Assembly: GCA_025506515.1 (NCBI GenBank)
Contig: CM046451.1
Location: 43,806,641-43,870,640 of the forward strand
Length of the DNA: 64,000 bases
Direction of reading: 5' to 3'
Source: Flaveria trinervia
Lineage: Eukaryota; Streptophyta; Magnoliopsida; Asterales; Asteraceae
Positions 43,260 through 54,974 of this stretch are shown here, one piece after another. A program made the translations under genes and the position numbers. The notes beneath the pieces were generated by a model. It was given only the letters and a program-made list of their open reading frames with translations, was not told the DNA's origin and ran no database searches. How positions within the stretch are numbered: the first letter of the stretch is position 1; each line of letters begins with the position of its first letter.

Positions 43260-44815
43260 TCAAGACAAGGCTATATCTAGTAATTCTGACTCATCAAGTA
43301 AGGATCCAAAAGCCTTAACTCCTAATGAGGATGAAGGACAGGACTGTAGCTTTCGGTTCGTCTCACCAGGAGAGTCCAATATAGCTAGTGTGGAGGATAT
43401 TGATGACGATTCTGCAAGTGAAGGAGATATACCAGTAGAACTCGCGATGTCAAATTCTGAAGATACTACAAATGTGGTCAACTACCTGCCTGAAGAAGAA
43501 AAATCTGCATCATCATTGAATCACCAGAACCAGAGACAACCGAGTCAGCACTCATGGTTGAATCTTCTTCAACATCCCAGGTAAGTACTACTGACCAACT
43601 GTTCAATAATCATGCTTGCTTAGAATGTAATAAATTCAGAGAAGCTATAGATTCAAAATTTGCGATGCTATTAGATCATAATGATAGCTTAGTAAAGGAT
43701 CTGGAACTATGCACAGAAGCAAATAGAGTGTTGAAACAAAACGAGCACAGTTACAAGGAAAAGATAGACCTATTAAATAAACAACTTAGGGAAACTGAGG
43801 TAATTGCCTTTAACCAAGCAAATGACATTAGGTACTATCTGAACTTTCTTCAGGACACTAAGAAGCAAAAAACAGTTTTAGAAGTAGAAGTCAATTCATT
43901 AAAACAAAAACTGCATAGTTGGACAAGCTCATCACACATTGTCCAACACTTAGTGAGAGAGAGAAATAATGGGGAGGGACTAGGATACAAAGTGGTTCCA
44001 CCACCACCTGAGACCTTGATGAACACCAAAAGTAAACCAATTAACAATAACCCCATCAAGGATCACATGGTGTCTACTCCTCTTGTTAATGATCCAGATT
44101 CCATAAGTAAACCAAGAGAATCCTATTCTAAACAACAAGAGGACACTTCAAAGGCAAGAGGAAAGATGCCATGTGTTAACCTGGAAAAAAGAATTTTGAA
44201 AAGTTAGTTTAACGTCAGGGTCAAACAAAGTCAAACAAGAACCTAAAAAGACTATAAAATCTAATCAATCATGTGCATCATGCCACAGTCCAGGAAAACA
44301 AGAGATTGAAGATGTAAAACCAGGTAAAGCAATTAAGTTTGCAAAACCAACTCATACATCTAACAATGTAGTATCTAGTCCAAACACAATAAGGTTGACC
44401 GTGTGACAAGTACATCTCCACCAAAACAAATAAATCGTAAAGTTGAAAGCAGATCCTGCTATAACTGTGGAGAGTTTGGTCACATAGCGTCTCACTGTCC
44501 TTATTACCAGACACGGAGGAAGAAAGTTGAACTTTCTACATCTACATCTAGATCTTTTAAGAGGAACTCAGTGACGCCTCCTAAAAGGGATTGTGAACCC
44601 AAAGTTCAACCCATCAGCCAGTCGTCTGTTTATAACAAACATGCCTTACACAAATCTGGATTATGGAAAGAAAAAACCTCCTCGGTGCCTGGAAATAAGA
44701 ACAAACAGAATTCTGATCAATCCTTAACCTCAAAGGGTCAGTGGGTTGAGTTTGTGATATGTGATGCCTTAGGGAAACCCAAGCCAGTTAAGGCTTGGGT
44801 TTCTAACATGAACTA
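43260..44815 (+). pseudogene. Element F gag C-terminal region (coiled coil and second knuckle)
   Basis: 43554-44207 starts NHACLECNKFREAI and continues as a coiled coil (about residues 60-130, ELCTEANRVLKQNEHS to EVEVNSLKQKL), then Lys/Ser-rich sequence with RGKMPCVNLEK, a segment also seen in fragment G. 44403-44816 has the intact second knuckle CYNCGEFGHIASHC (44457-44498) and a basic tail ending KAWVSNMN before protease. Confidence 0.78.
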
Positions 44816-45165
44816 ATGTTTTCATTGAATGTGCAGGGTGTTCGCTATAGTTCTGGGACTAACACGTGGATTGTAGATAGCGGAGCATCCAGGCACATGA
44901 CAAGGAACAAAGCTCTCTTATCAAATGTCAGACAAATTAAAAGAGGGCATGTTTCATTTGCTGGAAACAAAGGTGGGTATATCATAGCCCAAGGAGAAGT
45001 GGGAAATGAGAAGGTTAAGTTTTATAAGGTAAACTTGTCCAACAATTACAAAATAACCTGCTTTCTGTCTCTCAAATCTATGATAAAGGATTGAAGGTAG
45101 TCTTTGACAACCAAAAGTGTTACGTTCTAAAGAAGGAATACATGATCCCGGAGGACTAGATCCTA
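44816..45165 (+). pseudogene. Element F protease
   Basis: Aspartic protease with WIVDSGASRHMT (Asp-Ser-Gly at about residues 21-23), GHVSFAGNKGGYII and GEVGNEKVKF, then a frameshift at about 45020, so the LLSVSQ-equivalent lies out of frame. It follows the gag tail with overlapping TGA/ATG-type spacing. Confidence 0.8.
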
Positions 45166-46518
45166 ATGTCAGCTTCAAGATATAATGATCTTTATGTCTT
45201 CGATCTCTCAAAGGCATCCACAACGGATAGTGAAGTCCAGTGCTTCTTGTCCAAAGCTACCGAGAAGGACTCCATCTCCTGGCATAGGAGAATGGGACAC
45301 ATAAATCCGAGGAAAATGAATCACTTGATCCAAAATGATCTTGTGAGGGGAGTAAATGTCAAAAACTTCCAACTCCCGGATTTCTGTGTTGCATGCAAAA
45401 AGAGTAAACAAACGAAGAAGTATCATAAGGAAAAGAAAGTTCATTCTATAGAACTCCCTCTTGAACTTCTTCACATGGATCTGTTTGGTCCAGTCAGTAC
45501 AAGAAGCATTGCTGGCGACTTGAATTGCTATGTAGTTACTGATGACTACTCAAGGTTCTCTTGGGTAATGTTGCTGAAATCCAAATAAGAAACATTTGAA
45601 ACCTTCAAGGAATTTGTAACTACACTAGAATCCCTATACAAGTTGAAAGTACGATAGGTGCGCTCAGACAATGGAACCGAGTTTAAGAATCAGAGGATGG
45701 AGACCTATTGCAAGGAAAAGGGAATTGTACATCAATTTACCTCGGCCTATACCCCTCAGATGAACGGTGTTGCTGAATGAAAGAACCACAACTTGATAGA
45801 GACGGCACAGACAATGCTGGCAGACTCGAAATTGCCTATCCAATTTTGGAATGAAGTAGTGACAAATGCATGTTATACTCTTAATCGAGTTCTGGTAGTA
45901 AAACGCCATGGAAAAACATGCTACGAGTTATTACAGCGATGTAAACCTAACTTGGAATATCTCAAGCCGTTTGGCGCTCTGTGCACCCTGCTGAAGAAGA
46001 CTCAGGAGGGAAAATTCAGTAAGAAGGTTGATGAAGGGATCTTTCTAGGATACAACATATCGAACAAGAGAGTTTACAACAACTCAACAGGCCAAGTAGA
46101 GGTGTGGTGTAATGTTGATGTTCAGAGATATATCACACCACCTACTGTAAAAGGGCCTGCCTACTTCTTCGACTATGATGGATTCTTCAAGACCTTCCAC
46201 ATACATGTTCCCGCTTCAGAAGACGAGTTGGCAAACAAGATGATGTACGATGTTTTGAACATACCATCTCAAGATTTAACAAGTCATGATACTACCAACT
46301 CAGGGGGAGCAATTGATATGAGTGATTCGTCCTCTGATGAAGAAAATGATCAGATCAACCAGGATGTACAGGTTCCTACCTACACAAGTTCACCAGCATC
46401 GACAAGTGATACTTCGGAATCATCAGAACCTCAGACTCCTACTGCCTCCGACCTAGAACCAAATCTCATAATCTTGACTTTGAGGTGGTTGTTCCAACAA
46501 CTCTTGGATCACGTCTAA
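45166..46518 (+). pseudogene. Element F integrase
   Basis: 45166-45588: zinc domain (SWHRRMGHINP, CVACKKSKQ) and core start with LLHMDLFGPVS and DDYSRFSW, then a stop. 45589-45790 continues with two more stops; it holds the second Asp in VRSDNGTEFKN and the catalytic Glu before an in-frame TGA (MNGVAE then stop). 45793-46518: MIETAQTMLADSK, LNRVLVVKRHGKT, IFLGYN and the Ser/Thr-rich linker. Confidence 0.82.
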
Positions 46519-47410
46519 ACTTCTATCATCCATTGGATAACATTATAGGAAACATGAGATCAGGGGTTCAGACTAGAAATCAGCTATACTCAGCCGATTA
46601 TGCCTCCGTGATGGAAAAAGGAGACCTTCACGATGGTGCATACCAATGCTTTGTGTCTTAGTTTGAACCAAAGTATATCAGTGAAGCACTAAATGATGAG
46701 GCTTGGGTTAGTGCCATGCAAGAAGAACTTCTTCAGTTCAAGAAGTTAGGTGTATGGACACTAGTTGATAGACCTAAAGGTGCTAATGTCATTGGCACCA
46801 AATGGGTCTTGAAATGAAAGAAAGATGATCAAGGGGTGATCATCAGAAACAAGGCTCAGCTTGTTGTTCAGGGTTTTCAACAAGTTGAAGGTATTGACTA
46901 CAATGAAGTATTTGCACCAGTGGCAAGGATGGAAGCCATCCGCATCTTTCTTGCCTATGCATCTTATATGAAAATCAAAGTATTAACTTGATGGAAGAGT
47001 GCATTCCTTCATGGTGAGATCAGAGAAACAGTGTATGTCAGTCAACCCGAGGGATTTGAGGATCCATATCATCGGGATAGACTCTACAAACTCGACAAGG
47101 CTCTATACGGGCTTCATCAAGCTCCAAGGCTTGGTATGAGAAACTTTCAACTTATCTTGTGAAACACGGATTTTGCAGGGGAGTCATTGACTGCACACTG
47201 TTTATCAAAGAAAAAGATGGAGACTTACTGCTAGTACAGATCTATGTAGATGACATAATCTTTCGTTCAAAGAACGAAGAATTATGCAAAGAATTCGAAG
47301 CAGTTATGAAGGCGGAGTTTGAGATGAGTGCCATGGGGGAGAAGAAGTTCTTTCTCGGGTTACAGGTGGATCAGACACCAAATGGATCTTCTTACATCAG
47401 ACCAAGTATG
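46519..47410 (+). pseudogene. Element F reverse transcriptase
   Basis: The N-terminal half (NIIGNMRSGVQTRNQ, AMQEELLQFKKLGVW, IGTKWVLK, VFAPVARMEAIRIFLAYAS) carries several stops. 47159-47413 is open and holds the catalytic YVDD (about residue 31), MSAMGEKKFFLGLQVDQ and then a frameshift. Dead. Confidence 0.83.
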
Positions 47411-48210
47411 TAGGGGATATTCTCAATCGGTTTGACATGGAGAATGCCTCCACAGCTGGCACTCCACTAGCTACAAACCATGATGTATCACCCGATGACA
47501 ATGGTGATCTGGTAGATGCCATTATGTACCGAGGGATGATTGGATCTCTCATGTATCTCACTACCTCAAGACCAGATATCATGTATGCGACATGTTTATG
47601 CTCACGTTATCAGGCAAAGCCTAAGGTGTATCATCTAATTGGGGTCAAAAGGATATTTTGTTATCTGAAGGGCACACCCACACTGGGTTGTGGTATCCAC
47701 ATGATGATGACTTAGAACTTACAGCGTATAGTGACTTGGATTACGGTGGCTGCAAGATGAACTACAAGTCTACATCAGCAGGGTGTCAGTTCTTTGGGAG
47801 AAGATTAGTAACCTGGCAGTGTAAGAAGCATACCTCGGTTGCTTTGTCATCCTGTGAAGCCGAATACGTTGCTGCTGCAAGCTGCTGTTCCCAAATCATA
47901 TGGATTCAACAGCAAATGCGTGATTACGGTTTGCATTTCACTTCCACTCTATATTTGTTGATAACTCTGCTGCGATTGCAGTCACTAAAAACCCGGTTCA
48001 CATCCTAAGACCAAACACATCAGAATCAAATATCACTTCATACGTGACTGTTTTGAAAAGAATTTAATCGATGTGATAAAAATAAACACTGATTTTCAAC
48101 GCGCTGACCTCTATACAAAGGCATTTGACAAACCACGTTTTCTATATCTGTTAGAGGTCAATGGTGTTAAAAAGAAAAGTGAGGTCATTCCTGAAGATGA
48201 CCATGTATAG
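47411..48210 (+). pseudogene. Element F RT end and RNase H
   Basis: 47437-47715: SLMYLTTSRPDIMYATCLCSRY. 47658-48008: YSDLDYGGCKMNYKSTSAGCQFF, SSCEAEYVAAAS. Then, in a shifted frame, KHIRIKYHFIRDCFEKNLIDV and RADLYTKAFDKPRF, ending DDHV and a stop at 48210. This is the end of pol. Confidence 0.83.
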
Positions 48211-48909
48211 TCCGATGCGTCGCGTCAGGTTCTTTTATTGTTTAAATTTTAGTGTTATTTAAGTTTAATTCTCTTGTTTTTGTTTAATGTTAGTTCGTTA
48301 ATTACACTTAATGTCTTTTCTTGCTCATTAAAATCCTAAAACGCAAATCCTTAAGGTTTAGTATTTTAGGGGGAGGAAAGAAAACGAGGGAAAAGGAGAG
48401 GCAAGCCGATAATAAATAAGATCGTATGTGTGATACCGATTAATGTGTGGAATATGATAGTACACAGGTACAAACCATTGGGACTTTAAAAAATCAAAAT
48501 TAAAAAAGATGCAAAGTTCAAGTATAAGTCTGAGCAATATAAAAGGAAATATGATAGTTAAGCTAGCTACTACTAAGGTAACACAAAGAAAGTAGACCTA
48601 GAGGTTGCTAGACACACAGTTGATATGTCGGTAGATTCAAGACAATTGATGACTAGACTTTTGGTGATCTCAAGATTAAACTAAAATGTCTGACTAGCTG
48701 TGGGTAACACCTTATCCCTGGTTAACACAATCAACAAGATTCCAATAAGGGGTGACGAGCAAAATAAACGCCACAAAAGTGTGCGTAAGACCAAAGCATG
48801 AGCAAAAGCACTTGAAAAATGAAAATACAATCAAACTGATAACCTAGGTTGTTGGTGAGATTTGTGCTAAAAGAAGAAAAATTGATCAAACAAGAAGATA
48901 GATTATGTG

Positions 48910-49017
48910 CTCTCTGTTGTGCGGTGGCACTGACCTGAGGATAAGCATAACCTATATATTCTAGAACTCATTGTTGTTTGCCGCCTCTCTGTTGTGCGAT
49001 GGCACTGACCTGAGGAT
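48910..49017 (+). repeat. Two copies of a ~33-base repeat in element F spacer
   Basis: 48910-48941 and 48984-49017, each CTCTCTGTTGTGCG, then about five bases and CACTGACCTGAGGAT. It aligns with the three repeats in the spacer of element B (11588-11721). Confidence 0.75.
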
Positions 49018-49607
49018 TGGCTTCTCTTTGAAATTTCTATGAATAGTCGCTTCTTGAACACTACCCTAAGACCGCTCAAAAATCTCCTGAGGAATGTTGA
49101 TTTCATATGAGTGTGGGATCCACAAATGCTTGTTGAAATAAACAAACCTTAAAACGATCACCAAACTGTGTTGAAAGTCTGTGTATGGATTTAAGAGGAC
49201 AAGTATACTGACAATCACTGTGGCTACAATTCTTGAAAGTTCAAATCAGTGTGGGGACCTAAGAGTACTAGTATGATTTCCTAAATTTGCTAAATGACTC
49301 CAGATGAAAAACAAGGAAAGAGCATCAAAGTTGTTTTTAATAATTCGTCCTGAATGATTTGAATATCCTGTATGATTCCAACTTGAATTGATCCATGTAT
49401 GGCTTAAATGATTGAGGCTGCTCTCTCAGAATAATTGTTCCTTAGAACTACATCTTAGGAATTAACTCTCACAAAAACACAAAAACATGTCTTAGTTTTT
49501 TTAAGCTTTAGTATTATTTCTTTTATTTCTGTACAAAGTTTTTCAAATTCTATATTTTAGTATCAGACTATGTCATGGAAGTTAATAAGGGACCTTATCA
49601 TCTAAAA

Positions 49608-49741
49608 GGTCATGTCTGAGGTGACCACAAGTGCTTTCAAACAACAATTGGGTCACATCTGACGCGACAAATTGTTTAAAAGGATCACGTCTGAGGTGAT
49701 CAAAACTTTTTGAAGTTAGAATGATCATGTCTGAGATGATC
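49608..49741 (+). repeat. Four hairpin-capable repeats (GATCAC-GTCTGAG-GTGATC type)
   Basis: Copies at 49608-49626, 49651-49668, 49683-49701 and 49723-49741. In the third copy the arms GATCAC and GTGATC are perfect reverse complements around GTCTGAG. In copies 1 and 4 substitutions occur in the arms (GGTCAT/GTGACC, GATCAT/ATGATC); copy 4 stays fully paired. Confidence 0.75.
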
Positions 49742-49799
49742 AAATGATCATAATGTTAATTCAACAGTTTAAAAGGGTTTAAATATCAAATGGTCATAA

Positions 49800-50777
49800 G
49801 TCAGAAAAATTTCTAGAGTATGACCAATTTGCACGACTGGACCATGAGTATGGACCAACCGTACGAATGGATCATACTCATGTCTTTATAGCCTAGTGGA
49901 CATGAGTATGGACCATGCAACCAAATGGCTGATACGAATGAGCCATTTGGCCACGTGAGAGGAGGCGAATGACCAAGTCGCACGACTGAAGTCTAGTCGC
50001 ACGACTGAAGGTGACCGACTGTGCCAATCGCATGACTGATACTCAGTCGCACGAACAACTTGTGCGACTGGGCTCAGTCGCACGACTGTAGGAAACCCTA
50101 GTATAAATAGTGGGGTAGTCGGTCACAGTCATTCATCACCCCAAAATCGCCCTAAGTCGCACGACACGTCGTTACCCTGCCAAAATTTCATTTGAGCCTA
50201 TTATACCACTAATTCTTGTATATTGACGATTTCCACTGACTATACAGGTATAATGTGGTTCAATCCAATCATATTTCATTCAATTTGACTCCAAAATCGA
50301 CAAGTTCGGTCCAAACCAAGAACCAAGACTTGTTTGACTAAATAACCCAATTAATCCAAGCAATCAACTGAAATTAATGTTATTAGGTGTTAAGTATAAT
50401 GATTACGAGTCCAATGAACCAAAACACGACGTCTAATCATAAGAATTGGTCAAAACTTGAATTTGAATTGAACAACAGTTTGTCATGCGAATGGACAGGC
50501 TAATGAACTTCAGTCGCACGATTGAGTAGTGCGAACAACTAAGTCGCACGATTGAATCATGCGTGTGAGTCCAGGCGCATGAATGATATACACGACTGAG
50601 TATACATACAGGTGAGCTCAGTCGCATGACCAGTCGTACGTATGGAATAATTCGCACGACTAGATCTCATTCGCACAGTCTTATTCGCACGATAGATCAA
50701 AAGGGAAATATTTTCAAGTCCAAGTGATTCAAGATATTCTTAATCAACGGATACTAACGTTCTTTTTTTGTAACAGA
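49800..50777 (+). promoter_or_regulatory. Element F internal promoter-like region before the aORF
   Basis: It mirrors the LTR and pre-gag leader of F: an array of GTCGCACGACTGA words (49830-50090), AAACCCTAG, TATAAATA (50102-50109), then a long leader with a second array (50480-50695). It ends in TTCTTTTTTTGTAACAG directly before the aORF ATG (50778), a good splice-acceptor shape. Distances from TATA box to ATG (676 here, 743 in the LTR/gag copy) are similar. Confidence 0.65.
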
Positions 50778-52870
50778 TGGCAAGTTGGTGGACAATGAGC
50801 ACTAAGCAAAATATCTGTGCTCATCTGGATCAGTCATCCAGACATGCTCCTGACTTTGCTGGAATCATCTCGTTTCTTAGGCGAACAAGTATCTCTCAAG
50901 CAATATCAACTCCATGTACACCGTACCATTCTATTCAGCAGGCCTTCTAGGAAGGCGCTGTAGTTGATAGAACCTCATAGCCTCATCGAATCTGTAGTTC
51001 GATATTTGGAGAGGCCATTGAGATCTCTGAGGATGATCTTAGGACAGTGATGCAGCTTGGGGACGATGTTGAATACCCCACACGACTACTCCCCCTTACT
51101 GTCTGAGGCTGTTTCCTGCAGGCCAAGTACGCTGGGGACATCAATGCAGGGGTGCTCAACAAGAGCAACCTGTGCCCCCAGTTCAAGTACCTTGCGCACG
51201 TTCTGCTTAAGTGTATAGCGTCTCGGAAGGGAGGTTTTGATGAGCTGTCCGATCAGATCCAGAACGCATATGCTGCATTGGTGCTGAACCATCCGTTCAA
51301 CTTCTCTAGGATGATCTTCACCTACTTAGTGGAGAACACTAAAGGGAAAGGGAAGGAGGGCTTGTGCATGTACCCTCGCTTTATGCAGATGATTATCGAC
51401 CAAAAGCTCCCTTCCTTGCCGAAGGAGAAGGAGGACGCGGTGGGACTCGAGGTGATGGACCATACCACCTTGGGCAAGATGAAGGTCTACAGGGGGAAGC
51501 AGGTAAAGCCCCCTGTGAGGAGATTATTTGGGCATCTGGCCCGGGAGGACTACGTGGCGCCGGCTAGGCGTAAATGGCGTCACGTTGATAGTGACTCTGA
51601 AGAAAAGCAGCTACAGCTCCCTGATGATGACTCCGATGATGATAGCGGGGATGTTGGAGATGAACGACCCACTCAACAAAGGGGCCCCACTGCTGATATT
51701 CCATCTCCAGCATCTGCCCCCACTGGAGATGGAGCAGAGACTACTGGGTTCCACCAGGATTTCATGCCTGGTGAGGAAGAGGAGGAGTCAGATGAGGAGC
51801 CACTGACTTGGAATGTGGGAAGTAAAGTCGTTCCCACAGAACGAGGGCTCCGGGTGGTTGGTGAACGCCCAGGCGGATTGGGAGAGACTACTGATGATCC
51901 TACTTATACTCCTAATCTGCCAGGCCACGCTCCAGGGGGAGCATCCTCCTCGACTGGATCGAGGAAGAAGAGGATGGCTCAGCCCCATGGCTTGAAAAGG
52001 AAGAAATGCAAAATCATGTTTATCATCACCACATCCACCACAACAGTTACCACCATTCCACCTACCACCACTACCACTACATCCACTACCACCGCTACCA
52101 CCATTCCACCTACCACCACTACCACTACATCCACTACCACCACTACCACCATTCCACCCACCACTACCACTAGCTCATACACCACTTCCACACCCACTCT
52201 ACTAGATACACACTTCCCATCCACCACCACTACAGCTCATCCACAGCCATCCACATCAATACCAACCCCAATCTTCTCTACATCCACTACCACCACCACA
52301 GCCCATGGAGTTGGGACCTCCTCACAGGTCCCACTGTTTTTGGATCCGCTTACCCATCTGTCGGGTTGGAGGAGCAGTTGGCTAACCTTAACAGGTTAGT
52401 GCTGAAGCTGCTGGTGAAGGATGAACAACGAGCCTCTCAGGTTAATCAGCTGATGGAGCTTAATGCATCCCAAGCCTAAAGGATAAAGGCCCAGAGCCAA
52501 AAGATTACTGAGATGAGAGAGATGCATACATCCTCAATACAGAGGATACAAGATTTAGAGGCCCAGAACAAGAAGCTTATACTGAGACTGAAGGGATCCA
52601 AAGACGAGCCCCTAAAGATCCGAGAAGGAGATGGAGATGATGGGGATGACGATGACAGTGATGATGATGATGATGATTATGATAATCAAGGGGATGACAC
52701 TGATGCAGGTGATAATGTTGATCATGATGATGATGATGATAATGATGAAGGAGATGCAGCTGCATCTACATCAGCTCAAGGTCAAGAGAGGCGCACAAAG
52801 AAAAATCAAGACCAAGGAGCCCCATCATCTTCTGCTGATCCTACTGACACACCAGCTATTCAAGACAAGA
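50778..52870 (+). pseudogene. Element F aORF, N-terminal and central part
   Basis: Starts MASWWTMSTKQN. Two stops and a frameshift damage the first 120 codons (ISEDDLRTVMQLGDD readable). 51152-52399 is a 415-codon open frame: LAHVLLKCIASRKGGFDEL, RMIFTYLVENTKGKGKEGL and MYPRFMQMIID match the core of B. An acidic stretch and a Thr/Pro/Ser low-complexity tract (about 52010-52300) follow. 52513-52870 has a coiled coil and a long Asp-rich tract (52630-52760). A stop at 52879 follows a possible intron donor. Confidence 0.7.
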
Positions 52871-53018
52871 GTAATGCATAGCTGTTTATGTTATTTAAAC
52901 TATGTTTATTTGAATATTGTATCTAATTAATGTAATTAATGTTTATGGTTATTATTAATGTTTGTTGTTCTGTTTATTGACTAAATGATTGATTTGTTAC
53001 ATGTTTTAAATCAAGCAG
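52871..53018 (+). other. Candidate intron in element F aORF
   Basis: A 148-base A+T-rich block between two open frames, beginning GTAATG and ending TCAAGCAG. Splicing it would join codon phase 1 to the downstream frame exactly (…QDK then N, PNFQGDEY), removing the stop at 52879. The polypyrimidine tract is weak, so this is a hypothesis. Confidence 0.35.
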
Positions 53019-54222
53019 ATCCTAATTTTCAAGGAGATGAATATGATGTTGCTCCCCTCCAACAGGTCAAGACTCAACTCACAATGATTCTTGATCTGCA
53101 GGGGATTGTCAGGAGATCGGTGAATTACACTCCTGAAGAAGGAGAAATAATTCATGATCTCACTGACGAGCAACTGGCTGAAATGTTCCGACTCAATCCT
53201 GATGAGATTGTGAAAGATGCTCCAACAGTGCAAAAGGAGAGTGACGATGAACTTCAGGCTGTAGATGAGAACGAGATTGAAGATGTCACTGCACAACCCT
53301 ATCCAGAGTACACTGACAATGAGGGAAATGTCATTCCTAATCTGGGAGAAACTCTTGTCAGTGACACTTTTGAGACTCTGGATAAAATAGAACAAGAGTC
53401 AGAAAAGGATAAAGAGAAGGCCCGAGCCTCAGACGCTGAAGTCAACATCAAAAAGGTTGAATGGGCAGCATGTTTTAAAGAAATCAGAGCCCAACGCAGA
53501 GCTACAACGTCAACTGTCTACACCAAACTGTATAAGGTCAAGAAACATCAAAAGGTGGCAGGCAGAATCATAGCGTGGGCACACTTTGCAGACCCCAACA
53601 TTTACGCAGTTAAACATGAGAAGGGAATTGAGTACTTCATATTTCCACACGATCTGAAGACTCTTCCTGGTTTTGAGCTCAACCAGTTAGCAAAGTTAAA
53701 CTTGTATATAATGACCCTCGTAAGATGTCAGGCTGGTTTGAAGTTGCTCTAAAGAGGGAGTACTACACCAGATGGGTCAACTTCAAACGTCAACAACCAA
53801 CAAGGTACATCAGAAGATCTAAGGTTGATGCCATAACTGGCAAACCTAGAGTAGTGCTGAAGTGGAGTCCCCCACGTACAATGTCAAAGATCCCACTACG
53901 TGAGATGCCACAGGACTTCACTCCACACTTCAAATGGTGGTTCTATGATTGGAGAATGGGAGAGGTCATGATAGTCTTGAACAGGAATGGCACAATGGAA
54001 ACCATAAGGGTGTTTGACCCGATGTGGCTCACCAACTTGTCAGCACAAGATGTTTATACTTTATACAAATGGCCACTATTCTACGACCCACAGGATATTG
54101 TACAAGCTTTAGAGTTCCAGAAAGTGATAAGACTTTGTTTTGCTTTTGAGATAAACACAGGAGTCACCAAAGAAGCTAAGAACAAGAAGTGTGAGGAAAT
54201 CATGAAAGATGTTAGACGATAG
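53019..54222 (+). pseudogene. Element F aORF, C-terminal part with two repeated modules
   Basis: 52985-53752 is open: acidic region, then module 1 near residues 204-251 (RIIAWAHF, YAVKHEKGIEYFIF, LPGFELNQL). One frameshift near 53740 leads to 53725-54222: KPRVVLKWSPPRT, then module 2 near residues 70-118 (KWWFYDW, VLNRNGTMETIRVFDPM, SAQDVYTLY), ending EIMKDVRR. The second half aligns with B 14580-15419. Confidence 0.7.
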
Positions 54223-54236
54223 ATAGATCTAGGTCC

Positions 54237-54244
54237 AAGGGGAG
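54237..54244 (+). other. Element F polypurine tract
   Basis: AAGGGGAG, two bases before the 3' LTR. Confidence 0.85.
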
Positions 54245-54246
54245 TT

Positions 54247-54974
54247 TGTTGATACATATATGTACCTAGATCCTAATCTGAATGTAATATCTCTTACACT
54301 TATGTAATTATTGGGTACTTAATGAAATATAAAATGTTTGGTTGTGTCTATAATATTTAATATTTCCTTAATGAGTTGTTTAACGTATATTGACTGGATT
54401 ATATAGGTTTGTGATTGTTTGAATTGTTATGCATAATGTTATAATAGTGAATACATTCAAACTTGGTGAATTGAAGTTCTCATGCGTCCGACTGGACCAT
54501 GCACCCCAACAGTGGTCATGCGTCTGAATGGCCATGCGACTGAGTGTCCATGCGCCTAAATAGTTCATATGCCTGAACAACTTCATGCGTCTGACTCAGT
54601 CGCACGACTGAACACTCAGTTGTGCGAATGGATCAACCGCATGGCTCAATCGCATGAATGAACCTTGCTAATGATTCAGTCGCATGAATGAGCAACCCTA
54701 ACCTATAAATACCACCTAATTCGTAAAAAAAAAGCATTCAATCCACTTCGACTCCAGATGTACCCTAGCCGTCCAAAAGCCTCTAAGTTCGTACTCCAAG
54801 TTCATAGAATGTTGTAGATCGATCCCTAATCGATTCTTGATGTTAGATTCAATACGTTATTGTCTCTACGTGCGTTCTCACTGATTGGATCGTCAATCAA
54901 ATAGGATTCCGCACTATTTGGTTTGGTTTAACACGTTAATCAGTTGGTGTTTGGTCAAATACCAGATCCTAACA
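54247..54974 (+). repeat. Element F 3' LTR
   Basis: 728 bases with the same ends as the 5' copy; array, CCCTAACC and TATAAATA present. Followed by the RNase H of E. Confidence 0.93.

Larger units (their letters stand above)
48211..49799 (+). other. Element F post-pol spacer
   Basis: 1.6 kb without a credible ORF, A+T-rich. It includes two copies of the CTGACCTGAGG repeat (48910-49017) and four hairpin-capable GTCTGAG repeats (49608-49741), listed separately. Confidence 0.6.
40777..54974 (+). mobile_element. Copia element F, inserted in RNase H of E
   Basis: 14.2 kb: LTRs 40777-41499 and 54247-54974, primer site 41502-41513, gag, protease, integrase, RT, RNase H (to 48210), a 2.6 kb spacer with repeats, promoter-like region, aORF (50778-54222) and polypurine tract. 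Flanks are CCCAG (40772-40776) and CCTAG (54975-54979), four of five matching. The LTRs differ by roughly 4% by eye. Pol is full of stops; the aORF keeps long open stretches. Its family is distinct from the others by motif and by protein sequence. Confidence 0.92.

Noticed and set aside
51979..52230. Antisense Val/Gly-rich ORF.
   Set aside because: Shadow of the Thr/Pro microsatellite on the other strand.
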